A stretch of 64,000 nucleotides of DNA from Fulvia fulva. Its lineage: Eukaryota; Ascomycota; Dothideomycetes; Mycosphaerellales; Mycosphaerellaceae. Both the position numbers and the translations under genes were made by a program. This document shows, in pieces, positions 9,686-18,570 of this stretch. Positions within the stretch are counted from its first letter, which is position 1, and each line of letters opens with the position of its first letter. Where the stretch lies: the NCBI RefSeq assembly GCF_020509005.1, contig NC_063022.1, forward strand, positions 2,418,001 through 2,482,000. Reading direction: 5' to 3'. Below the pieces are notes generated by a model. It ran no database searches, was not told the DNA's origin, and saw only the letters and a list, made by a program, of their open reading frames with translations.

Positions 9686-11539
9686 TTACAAAAAACCTAT
9701 CCTCTGTCTCCGCCCCCTAAAACCCAACTCTATCAACGCATTATGAATAACCCTCACCCTCTGCCTCCCCGCCTCACGCTCCTTACTCACACTCACCTCA
9801 CCCCTCCCATCCCCAAACGGCACCTCATCCGCCTCATAAGTAGCATTAACCCCCGGCATCTCCCCCTTCTAGAAGTACGCCCTTACGGTCATCACCGTAC
9901 ACTTACTATACGTACTCGGCGTACAATGCCCCGCACTCTCCTACGTAAGCACCCTCGCCCCCTTAAACCCTTACGCTATCTTATACGCATTACCTATAGG
10001 CGTCACTAGATCCGCTCTATTGCCTAGGAAAAGGACGGGGAAGCTTGTGTTACCCTTCTATTCATCGATAAAGCGAGTCTTCGCGCGTTTAAGGTAGTAG
10101 ACGCAGCTTAGACGGATCATAGACTATATATCACTAGCTGTAGGGGATAGGTCGGTAAGGTTGTGCTAGTGTTGTTTAAACGCTTCGCGGGTAAGGAAGC
10201 TTTGGTCCTCGCCGTCGCTATAGGCTATAGCTATTTAGGCGGCGCCGTAGTCACGGACGAGGTCGTAGGTTGTGTTCGAGGGGCAGGAGAAGTCGTGTTA
10301 CGGCTTTAGCACTTCGGTAAAGCGGGTTCCGTTGCCTTTCTCGATGTCGGCTAGGATGTCTACGACGAGTAGGAGCTTGGCGATAGGTTTGTAGAGGGCT
10401 TGGAAGATAAGGGCGTAGACGTCGCTATAGGTTATAATGTCTAGGTAGGGTCCGATTACGGGTAAGGGGTTGTAGTAGAGGCTTTCCGTGATGTTAGCGA
10501 TCCGCTATTTGACGCCTTCGGAGGTGGTCTTACTAGTCGAGTTAGCGAGAGCGCAGGTTAGGTAGCCTGCTCGTGCGCAATTAGAGAAAAGAGTGTCTAT
10601 ACCGGCCTCGGTGTCGACGAGGTTGTCGTACTAGAGGACTTTGCGGTAGTCGTAGGCGTCGACTACACCGTCGACGATAAGTCTGTCGATACGTTATAGG
10701 TACATCGCAGCGTATGTCATTCCGAGGTAGGATCCGTACGAGAAGCCCTAGTACTAGATATTCTCCTTGCTAGGCTTATGTTTTAGTTCTCCTAGAACGT
10801 CGACCTTAGCAGCTCGTTTAGGGCATCCGGCAGAAAGAAGCCTCTTCGCCTCTTGTTCCCGCGACTCACTATACGCCTCAATCAAGCTTACTATATTAGT
10901 AGCAACAGAAGACGTGCTTATATATTCCTTAATATCAGCCTCGCCCTCCGGCAGCGGTAGAGAGCAACTCCTACTATAAGCCGCTACTATAGCCTATAGC
11001 CGCCTAACCGTAGCATCAGAAGATTTCAAAATACCCTCCTCCGTTTGCCTTATCTGCTATACCTAACCAATGTTGTCATCACTAAAACAACTCATCGTCG
11101 GCTTCGAATTTGCCACACCTCTTAGATCAAAGCTAATGACGTCGTAGTACTTACTATCTTCCGAGTCAACGCTATTTTGAAGCTGCTTTCTAGCACGAAG
11201 TATATACTCGACTCCCAAGCCTCCTAGACCACTAGGGTTGGTCAGTACAGCTCCGCCATATCTCGGATCCGTGACGGGCACTTTGGCTGGTTGGCGGATT
11301 ACCGCGAGGCTGACCGTGGCGTTCGTCGTGCCATTCCAGTAGTCCATGGGCATCGCCAGGCGAGCGCATTGGTAGTCGCGTTTATCGATGTAGCATGGTG
11401 CGTACTCCAGGGACTTGCTCGTCGGTGCAGTGTCCCAGTAGAAAGGCGCATTATGGCCATTGCTTCTGCGTGACGTCCATGGGAAGCTGAGTTGTTGTGG
11501 TCGCCACAGTACGTGATGCGCAAGGCTAGTCTCAGCCAA
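9686..11539 (-). pseudogene. S33 (TAP-like) alpha/beta-hydrolase peptidase, RIP-inactivated 3' part
   Basis: Reads on the minus strand from ATG 11539 to TAA 9688-9686. It is exactly 618 codons in one frame with no indel, but about sixteen internal stops, mostly TAG/TAA where Gln or Trp is expected. The family is the tripeptidyl-aminopeptidase-like hydrolases, usually secreted and 550-620 residues long. Seen: an N-terminal CARLAMPMDYWN and ILTNPSG-type segment (here AVLTNPSGLGGLGVEY), YYDVISFDLRGV, the nucleophile elbow GFSYGS (Ser near 10740), the Asp motif NRADLVTP (about 10000) and the His motif SAGHCTPS (about 9925), so the whole triad is still visible. The first 159 codons are free of RIP changes; stops start at 11063. 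No clear signal peptide precedes the match, so the true start may lie upstream. The enzyme cannot be made as it stands. Confidence 0.88.
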
Positions 11540-11989
11540 TCAGAACCACCTCGTTTCTTCGCCCAATAGGAACAAGTCTAAGCTTTCAAAGCGTAGGTGG
11601 TACAAGGGCGTAAGTCGCGAAAAGCGCTATCGCTTCGTAGATACGCAGCCAATTCTGCGGGCAATAGCTTCGTATATATATTACCCCTACCCCCGGTCTA
11701 TAGCAGTCTATAGATATATTTTCTAAAATATAAGTGTATAGTTCTATAGAGAAGCTAAAGGAGAACAATCTCTATATTTTAAAAATCCGAAATTTTCAGT
11801 AATTAAAAAGCCTTAGGGCTTAAAAGAAAGTCCCGGGAATTTTTCGTTTATTAGTAAATTTTAAAATCGCTACTATTAAACAGGTCACGAATTACGTAGC
11901 CGTAGAAGATAGGAATTACAGATTATATAAATAAAGAAGGACCTAATAGAATAAAGTACTTTACTACCGAGCGGGCTATACTACCGAGC
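11540..11989. other. AT-rich RIP-mutated spacer
   Basis: Between the S33 gene start and the pogo transposon. The left 150 bp would be the S33 promoter. From about 11640 the DNA is rich in TATA/CTATAG words. It contains a short tandem repeat, CTACCGAGCGGGCTA twice around 11965-11996, perhaps in the pogo terminal region. No gene. Confidence 0.45.
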
Positions 11990-12908
11990 GGGCTACTTTT
12001 ACTAAGAACTATACCACTTCTATAGATATAGCTATATAACTACTATTATAGCGTGTATTGTCTTTAAACGAGACTAAACTAACCTTAGCTGTCTAGGCCA
12101 AGAAACGCGACGTGATAATCACGAATCGACTTGCTATAAAGGTATACGATACGTCTCGAACTATACTAGGGTATCGATTAAATAGACGACCTCCTCGGGT
12201 GACTACGAGCCTAATTCGAAGAAGCTTATAGAGCTAGAAGAGAGGGTAATACTTGAGTATATACTCGAGCTAGATCTTAGAGGTTTCCCGCTATTAAAGG
12301 CTAGTATACGAGTAATAGCCGATTCATTACTATAAGAGAAGGGTCTTAAGCCCGCTAGTCTTAATTAGATAGACAGGTTCATTAGGCGGCATCGTGAGCT
12401 AAAGGTTCGTATAACACGTAGATACGATTGTTAGCGAGCCCTAATAGAAGATCTAGATGTTATCGAGAGGTAGTTCTTACTTATACGTAATATAAAGGAG
12501 AAGTATAGTATCCTTAACTAGGACACCTACAACTTCGACGAGACAGGGTTTATAATAGGTGTTATTACGTCTTAGAGCGTCGTTACGGGTTTAGAAAGGC
12601 GTAGTAGAAAGAGAAAGGTCGTTTAATAGGGCAATAGAGAATAGGTAATAGTAATTAAGACTATCTATATAGACGGAATAGCGCTCCTACCCTACGTTAT
12701 CCTTATAGGTAAATAGTACGTTAGTACCTAGTACTAAGACGGTAACTTAGGTCTAGACTAGACAATCGGGCTAATAGAGAACGGCTAGACTAATAATAAG
12801 TTCGGTATACGGTAGCTAGAGCATTTCTAGAAGTATACTATAGCTCGTACGACTAGGGTATAGAGACTACTTATTATCGATAGCTACGAGAGCTATAACT
12901 CGAAGGCA
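11990..12908 (+). mobile_element. pogo/Fot1-type DNA transposon, 5' part, RIP-dead
   Basis: Translating the plus strand gives a degenerate Fot1-like transposase: a helix-turn-helix start (KVYDTSRTILGYRLNRRP), ELEERVILEYILELDLRGFP, GLKP...IDRFIRRHRELK (CENPB-type HTH), then the DDE block with YNFDETGF (about 12533-12556), NREWV.VI, GLIENG and the second catalytic Asp region LLIIDSYESYNS (about 12868-12903). Many TAG stops and at least one frameshift near 12200 break it. Pogo/Fot1 enzymes cut and paste DNA at TA targets. It is interrupted at 12908 by LINE-1 and resumes at 17812. Terminal inverted repeats were not identified with confidence. Confidence 0.82.
12893..12908 (+). repeat. target-site duplication of LINE-1, left copy (16 bp)
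   Basis: CTATAACTCGAAGGCA here recurs exactly at 17796-17811, bracketing LINE-1. The first few bases of the right copy merge with the ATCT tail, so true length is 13-16 bp. Confidence 0.93.
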
Positions 12909-12946
12909 ATCTATATAGATAGGTTGATAAGGTTCAGAGAGACACG

Positions 12947-14158
12947 ATGATAGCGATCGCAGGAAACGACCAGGAGCAGGAGAGTAACGAGTGGAAGGAG
13001 GTCTGCAGGAAGGCAGAAACAATGGCAATGGCAGGAGATGGCGAGCACCCAGAAAGAGCACTTAAGGGGATGATTTTGGAGCTCCTTGGAGGGCTAAAGG
13101 CACTAAGGAGCCAAACAGGACAGATCATTAACAGGACAGTAGCAGCAGCAGCAAAGAAGAGGACACAGGAAGGCCAGAAACTAAGCCAACCAACCTGGGC
13201 AGCAGTTGCATCCCAAAACCCTCCCCCCCAGAAAACAGCTATCAAGGTCTACATTTCCGACCAGCAAGAGCAGAAAGAGATTGAGGGCCTGTCAGGCAAG
13301 GAGATCATACAGAAGATTGGGATACAAGGCATCATTGGAGCCAGGAAAGAGAAGGGAGGTGTCCTTAAGCTGTTCACAGCACAGGAGCAAGACAGGAAGA
13401 GGCTAGAGACACAGAAGGAGTGGACAGTCAAACTAGGCAAGACGGCTAAGGTCTCACACCAACAAAATATGGTTATTGCCCATGGGATGACCACAAAGTT
13501 TGACATTGAAGGAGACCTTAAGAGGCTGCAGGACCAGAACCAGGCTGTATGCCCAGGGCTACAGATCACAAAAGCAGCATGGGTCAACAGAAAGACAAAG
13601 GACACAAAGAGAGAGTCTTCTCTAGTGCTCTGGATAGGCACTGTAGAACAGGCAAACACCGTGCTTGACAAGGGCATCTTCTGGGAATGCGAAAGAATGG
13701 ACACAGAAATCCATAGAAGCACCCACAGAATACTGCAATGCTTCAAGTGCCAACAGTATGGTCATATCTCTACTAGATGCCCAAGCCAAAAGGACACTTG
13801 TTCCCACTGTGCTGGTAGCCACAAAGTACAGAATTGCACAGCCCCAAAGAGTGAAGCCAGATGTGCATGCTGTGGAAAGAAACACCCTTCCTGGTCCCAA
13901 GACTGCACAGCTAGGATTGAGGCAAAGAGGAGGGCAAGAGAAGCCAGGATCAACACCCCTATCAGATTCCAGACAGGGACAATCACCCAAGAACCCCTCA
14001 GGACTGTCTACAACCCTCTGAAAAGAGGCAGAACAGAAGAGACCACACAGGCCCAAGGCCACCCTGCTATGGGTAGACCAAAATCAATTGTGGTTGCAGG
14101 AAGAGACCCGTCACAAAGCAGGCTCAACCTTACCACAATCCCAAATAGCAGCCAGTAG
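12947..14158 (+). CDS. LINE-1 ORF1, gag-like nucleic-acid-binding protein
   Basis: 403 residues. Seen: a charged N-terminal helix with the ELLGGLKALRSQT motif (about 45-57) also found in LINE-2; a central region (about 90-255) similar to the RNA-binding part of fungal LINE ORF1 proteins; then three zinc knuckles between about 264 and 322 (CFKCQQYGHISTRC, CSHCAGSHKVQNC, CACCGKKHPSWSQDC); then a basic, disordered tail. The role is to coat the element RNA with its own ORF2 product. The frame stops at TAG 14156-14158, but beyond it the same frame continues for 15 codons to a TGA at 14204-14206, which overlaps the ORF2 ATG at 14203 (ATGA). LINE-2 has the same kind of overlap, so the TAG is probably a CAG->TAG change that trims the tail. 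It may not affect the knuckles. Confidence 0.92.
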   Translation: MIAIAGNDQEQESNEWKEVCRKAETMAMAGDGEHPERALKGMILELLGGLKALRSQTGQIINRTVAAAAKKRTQEGQKLSQPTWAAVASQNPPPQKTAIKVYISDQQEQKEIEGLSGKEIIQKIGIQGIIGARKEKGGVLKLFTAQEQDRKRLETQKEWTVKLGKTAKVSHQQNMVIAHGMTTKFDIEGDLKRLQDQNQAVCPGLQITKAAWVNRKTKDTKRESSLVLWIGTVEQANTVLDKGIFWECERMDTEIHRSTHRILQCFKCQQYGHISTRCPSQKDTCSHCAGSHKVQNCTAPKSEARCACCGKKHPSWSQDCTARIEAKRRAREARINTPIRFQTGTITQEPLRTVYNPLKRGRTEETTQAQGHPAMGRPKSIVVAGRDPSQSRLNLTTIPNSSQ

Positions 14159-14202
14159 CAGGAAGCACGAGATGACCAGCAGGAGACCAGCATGGATGAG
14201 TC

Positions 14203-17200
14203 ATGATTGAGACACCTAATATTACCACTATCCAGTACAACGTCAACAAAAGCCAGCACAAGGTCCAGAGAAGCTTTCTCCAAGCACTGGACCCAAAGAA
14301 ACACCTAGTTATTGCAGTCCAGGAACCTTGGATCAACAGCAAATCTAACAGACCATCTACTGCTAACGACCCAAGGTATCACACACTCCTAGCCAAACAA
14401 GGCACCCCTAGAACATGCATGTACATCAGCAAAGAGATGGCAACAGACAGCTGGGAACAAATCCAACAGGAAGGGGGAGACATCACCTCAGTCAGACTCA
14501 ACACCAACCAAGGCAGCATCCACATCCACAGTGTATACAACCCACCCCCCAGCTCCAGAAGCAGCACCCAGCTGGGCACACTACAACAGCTGCCAGACAT
14601 CCTGCAGAGTGACTCCCAACACATCGTGCTGGGAGACTTCAACTTGCACCATCCTGCATGGAGATCAGACTTTGCACCTGCCCATCACTTCCTAGCTAAC
14701 AGACTCCTCTCCACTACCCAAAGCAACAACATGCACCTAGTTACCCCAAAGGGCCTAACTACCTGGTCACAGAGAGCAAGCTCAAGCACCATTGACCTGT
14801 GCTTTGCATCACATGACCTGCAGCAGAAGGTCACCAGATGCTGGGTTAACCAGGACTTGGAGTCCTCATCAGATCACCTCCCAATTCAGGTGGAGTTTGA
14901 AACACAGACACAGCAGGAAGGAGACCTAGAACCTCAGCTGGCCTGGAAGGCAGCCAACTGGGAACAGATCAGACAAGACCTGGAACAGAAGCTAGCTGGA
15001 CTAGAGACCAGGAGACTGGAAACAGCCTTAGACATAGACCAAGCAGTGGCAGAACTGGTTAGAACAATGCAGGAAACTGCGGCAGCCCACACCAGAGAAA
15101 AGAAACAGTCACTGTACCAGAAGCCATTCTGGACAAAGGAATGCTCAGAGAAGGTCAAGGCAGCCAGGCAGGCCAGGAGAGCCCTTACCCAGAGCCACTC
15201 CCAGGAAGCATGGGACAGATACAACCAGGCAACCAGAGACAAGAAGGCCCAGATCAAGAGGGACAAGATGCTGGAGTGGAGGTCAACAGTTGGATCCATT
15301 ACCCAGAATCCTGAGAAGATGTGGAAACTAGCAAAGTGGGCAAGACAACCCACACAGGACAGAAACATGCTGCCCCAGTTTCCAAACATTGAAGACCAGG
15401 AAGGAGTAATCCAACACACTCTCCCAGGAAAGGCACAGGCATTGGGGAAACATTTCTTTGGCACACAGGTAGAAGCTGACCTGCAGGATCTGGAGGGCAG
15501 TGTGTATCCAACACCACTAGAGCAATCCTGCACAGTGGGAGAGGGAGAGATCAAGAGCATCATTAAGAGACTCTCAGGAAACAAGGCCCCAGGACCAGAT
15601 GGGATTCCAAACTTGTTCATTAAGACATGCAAGGACCAGATCTCCCCTGCACTGTCAAACATCTTTTCACAGTGCATGGCCCAAGGACACTGCCCTAAAC
15701 ACTTCAAGGAGTCACTGACTGTGGTCTTGAGAAAACCACAGAAAGAGGACTACACAAAGCTAAAGGCATACAGACCTATTGCCTTGCTCAAAACACTAGG
15801 CAAACTCCTGGAAAAGATCATAGCAGAAAGGCTGACAAACCTAGCTGAAGAACATGGAATCCTTCCTGAAGAACAGATAGGAGGCAGGAAACAAAGATCA
15901 ACACTAACAGCTGTGGAACTTATCACAGAGCAGATCAAGACCCTATGGCACTTTGGGAACAACAAAGCAGCCACACTCCTCTCACTAGACATATCAGGAG
16001 CCTTTGACAATGTCTCACACCAGAGGCTGATCCACATCCTGAAACAGAAGGCTATCCCTAACTGGACAGTCCAGTTTATCCAGTCCTTCCTCAGAGGCAG
16101 AACCACAAGACTAAGACTGGGCAGATACAAATCTGACAGCATGCCTACAGAGACAGGAATCCCACAGGGATCAACAATGTCTCCAATCCTGTTTCTCCTC
16201 TTTATGGCAGACCTGCCAGCAAAGCTAAACTCCAGAAACACATCAGCCTCAGGGTTTGTAGATGACACAAACATCCTAGCCTGGTCAGACAGCACAGAAG
16301 AGAACTGCAGAATCTTGCAGAAGAAACACAAGGAATGTGAGGAATGGGCCAGGAAACATGGAGCCAGATTTGCCCCAGAGAAGTATCAACTCATCCACTT
16401 CAGTAGAGCCAGAAACAGACACAATATGCAAGCCCCAATCACTATTCAGGGACACACAACAGAACCCTCAAGTGAATTAAGGGTGCTAGGAATATGGATG
16501 GATCCAAAGCTCAGCTGGGGACCACAGGTCAAGAAAGCACAGGCAAGAGCAGACAACAACAGGCAATCAATTGACAGGCTTACAGCCTCCACATGGGGAG
16601 CCACATTTGCGAAAGCAAAGGTTATGTACAAGGCCATTGTGAAGCCAGCCATGCTATATGGAGCCCAGATCTGGTCAGCCCAAGACAAGATCCCAAAGAG
16701 AATTGCAGATCCCATCAGCAGAGCCCAAGCCTCCTGTCTGAAAAAGGTGCTTGGAGCATACAAGTCAACTCCAACAAGGGTGGTCGAAATGGAGTCTGGC
16801 TCCCCACCAGCCAAGCTCTACCTTCAAGGGTTGAGATACCAGTATGCAGGAAAGACGTCTGCATACCCAGCCCAGCTAGTAATCCAGAAGGCAGTCAACA
16901 AAATCAGGAGCCAGTGCACAAGAAGGCACAGACAAGCAAGACCCAATCCAGCCCCACAGAAGCAGCAGGACCTGCAGAAGTTCAAAGAACTAACAGAACA
17001 GCTGCACCTAGCCCAGCAGGAACAGGACAGAAGGGCTCAAGGGAGAGGATCAGCAGCCAGCCAAGGGAAGAAGCAACAGTCTCTAGCTGAAAGGATGGCA
17101 GGACTCCTCTGGAAGACTGAATGGACAAGAACCCCACAGAGGCCAGGAACCCCAAAGGCACTCCAACAGTTTGGTAGCCACAACTACCTACTGTACTCAG

Positions 17201-17589
17201 ACCTGACCAGGTCAGAAGCAAGCATAGCAATACAAATCCGCTCTGAACACATCGGAGTCAGGGCATACCTGCATCAGAGAAAAGTCCCAGGTATCGAAGA
17301 CAAGAGTTGCCCATGCGGCTACCTGTCCCAGAATGTCGAACATAGACTTCTGGTTTGCAAAGAATGGAGTACAGGGAGAGGTGAATGGAGGGCAAGGGCA
17401 AGGAACAGAAACTTCCAAGCCATGATCAGCAATAAGGGAGACCTCCAGAGAATTACAAGGTGGATCATCCACCAAGGATTTTTGGAGCAGTTCTCTCTTA
17501 CTAGGGAAACAGAGAGATGGATTGAGGAGAGAAAGAAGGAGGAGGAGAGCAGGAAGAGGGGGACAACTCCAGGGTTGCAGACAAGGTAG
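14203..17589 (+). CDS. LINE-1 ORF2, endonuclease-reverse transcriptase
   Basis: 1128 residues, uninterrupted. Domains in order: APE-type endonuclease (about 1-230) with IQYNVNKSQ, VQEPWI, VLGDFNLHHP and SSDHLPIQ; linker with the Lys-rich CSEKVKAARQARR; reverse transcriptase (about 450-800) with KAYRPIALLKTLGKLLEK, LSLDISGAFDNV, GIPQGSTMSPILF and the catalytic GFVDDTN at about 684-690 (F-V-D-D in place of Y-A-D-D); then LRVLGIWMDPKLSWGPQ. The C-terminus has a CCHC-type finger CPCGYLSQNVEH....C (about 1035-1050). I see no RNase H domain between the RT and the finger. It nicks target DNA and primes cDNA synthesis on the element RNA. Translation probably depends on ribosomes finishing ORF1. Confidence 0.94.
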   Translation: MIETPNITTIQYNVNKSQHKVQRSFLQALDPKKHLVIAVQEPWINSKSNRPSTANDPRYHTLLAKQGTPRTCMYISKEMATDSWEQIQQEGGDITSVRLNTNQGSIHIHSVYNPPPSSRSSTQLGTLQQLPDILQSDSQHIVLGDFNLHHPAWRSDFAPAHHFLANRLLSTTQSNNMHLVTPKGLTTWSQRASSSTIDLCFASHDLQQKVTRCWVNQDLESSSDHLPIQVEFETQTQQEGDLEPQLAWKAANWEQIRQDLEQKLAGLETRRLETALDIDQAVAELVRTMQETAAAHTREKKQSLYQKPFWTKECSEKVKAARQARRALTQSHSQEAWDRYNQATRDKKAQIKRDKMLEWRSTVGSITQNPEKMWKLAKWARQPTQDRNMLPQFPNIEDQEGVIQHTLPGKAQALGKHFFGTQVEADLQDLEGSVYPTPLEQSCTVGEGEIKSIIKRLSGNKAPGPDGIPNLFIKTCKDQISPALSNIFSQCMAQGHCPKHFKESLTVVLRKPQKEDYTKLKAYRPIALLKTLGKLLEKIIAERLTNLAEEHGILPEEQIGGRKQRSTLTAVELITEQIKTLWHFGNNKAATLLSLDISGAFDNVSHQRLIHILKQKAIPNWTVQFIQSFLRGRTTRLRLGRYKSDSMPTETGIPQGSTMSPILFLLFMADLPAKLNSRNTSASGFVDDTNILAWSDSTEENCRILQKKHKECEEWARKHGARFAPEKYQLIHFSRARNRHNMQAPITIQGHTTEPSSELRVLGIWMDPKLSWGPQVKKAQARADNNRQSIDRLTASTWGATFAKAKVMYKAIVKPAMLYGAQIWSAQDKIPKRIADPISRAQASCLKKVLGAYKSTPTRVVEMESGSPPAKLYLQGLRYQYAGKTSAYPAQLVIQKAVNKIRSQCTRRHRQARPNPAPQKQQDLQKFKELTEQLHLAQQEQDRRAQGRGSAASQGKKQQSLAERMAGLLWKTEWTRTPQRPGTPKALQQFGSHNYLLYSDLTRSEASIAIQIRSEHIGVRAYLHQRKVPGIEDKSCPCGYLSQNVEHRLLVCKEWSTGRGEWRARARNRNFQAMISNKGDLQRITRWIIHQGFLEQFSLTRETERWIEERKKEEESRKRGTTPGLQTR

Positions 17590-17773
17590 TCAGAGGCTAA
17601 CCACCATGACACTAGTGCACCCTAATGGAAGGAAAACTGAGAACTCATGGCAAGGAAGCTATTAGAGAAGGAGAGGAGGTTTTTACCTAGGAACAGGTTT
17701 CCTACCTTATGTAGTAACATATATAGACATAAACCCGCATAGGCCGGAGGGCACCACAACGGGTAAATGAATC

Positions 17774-17799
17774 ATCTATCTATCTATCTATCTATCTAT
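17774..17799 (+). repeat. (ATCT)n tail of LINE-1
   Basis: Six ATCT units end the element in place of poly(A). The same tail type ends LINE-2 and all LINE-3 copies in this window, which suggests one clade with a common 3'-end recognition mode. Confidence 0.9.
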
Positions 17800-17811
17800 A
17801 ACTCGAAGGCA
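17796..17811 (+). repeat. target-site duplication of LINE-1, right copy
   Basis: Exact match to 12893-12908; the pogo reading continues directly after it. Confidence 0.93.
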
Positions 17812-18190
17812 TTCTAGAATCTATATAAGGAATACAAGATCTTGGCCCTATATATACTATCGTACGCCTCGTACTTACTCTAGCTATTAGATGTAGGTTA
17901 CTATTCGCCTTTAAAGAAGGTATACAGTACTTAGCTCTCGGGCTTAGTACGCTAGCGCATTACTTATATCGACAAAGTAGAGTTCCTACGCGCCTTCCGG
18001 GTAGCCTATGACGCTATATTTAGACAGGAGAACATCCTATCGAGCTTTAGAGGCGCTAGTTTAGTTCTATTTAATCTATAGGTAGTAATAGATAAGCTTA
18101 ATATTAAGCTACGTACGCTAACCCCTCTAGCTCCGGACTCTACCCCTTAGGAGTCGAAGACACTACGAACTATAAAAGAATTCGACTCTT
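17812..18190 (+). mobile_element. pogo/Fot1-type transposon, 3' part, RIP-dead
   Basis: Continues the transposase interrupted at 12908. Translation gives a degraded version of the conserved LLDVG.YSPLKK segment (about 17883-17920), then ...VEFLRAF..A, then SSFRGAGLVLFN (about 18040-18075), the typical Fot1 C-terminal order. Stops are abundant. The element probably ends a short distance to the right, but I cannot fix the inverted terminus. Confidence 0.8.
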
Positions 18191-18570
18191 AATCGACACT
18201 AGTAACGAACAAAATGCGTACCCGGGTAGGTTTATTACTAAACTCGTTATAGGAAGGGGTATTACGAATATAGGTTAGTAGGTATATCGTACGGTACTAA
18301 GACTAACTTAGTATATACTAAGCTAGTCGAGACAATAGTACGGCAATACTACCGAGACACCGTACGAATAGTAGGAGCGACTTAGAGGACCTAAAGTCGC
18401 TTAGCTAGTTAGTACGAGACTGTCGGAGGAACTGCCGTCGTAGGATAAGATATAGGTAAAACCGATAAGGCGTAGTAAAACAGAACTAGGACTAGAGCAA
18501 TATCTCTCTATATAGGTATAAGAGACGTAGTCTCTATACCGATAGTAGAGACACCTTTAGTACTAAACAC
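18191..18570. other. RIP-mutated filler, unassigned
   Basis: CTA/TAG-rich DNA between the pogo coding end and the copia-3 LTR end. It probably holds the pogo C-terminus and terminal repeat and a flank. No readable protein family. Confidence 0.4.

Larger units (their letters stand above)
12909..17795 (+). mobile_element. LINE-1: full-length non-LTR retrotransposon, not RIP-mutated
   Basis: About 4.9 kb from a 38-bp 5' UTR through two long ORFs to a 3' UTR and an ATCT-repeat tail at 17774-17795, flanked by a 16-bp duplication of the pogo host. Its CA- and TG-rich composition contrasts sharply with the CTA/TAG-rich host, so it inserted after the host was mutated. ORF1 is gag-like; ORF2 has apurinic endonuclease and reverse transcriptase. 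It moves by target-primed reverse transcription. Its proteins are clearly homologous to those of LINE-2 at 50343 but belong to a different family. It is probably still mobile if the ORF1 end at 14158 is tolerated. Confidence 0.93.

Noticed and set aside
11961..11997. Short tandem repeat as a CRISPR-like or satellite array
   Set aside because: Only two units in RIP-mutated transposon DNA, with no spacers; probably part of the pogo terminus.
14934..15707. Long open frames antisense to the LINE ORF2s (also 2729-3484, 53432-54247, 59839-60120 type)
   Set aside because: They are mirror frames of strongly coding sequence on the other strand with no family signature of their own, except 59839-60120 and 61180-61485, which are surviving pieces of LINE-2b ORF2 and are covered there.
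17771..17799. ATCT runs as ordinary microsatellites
   Set aside because: They always coincide with LINE 3' ends and abut target duplications, so they are element tails.
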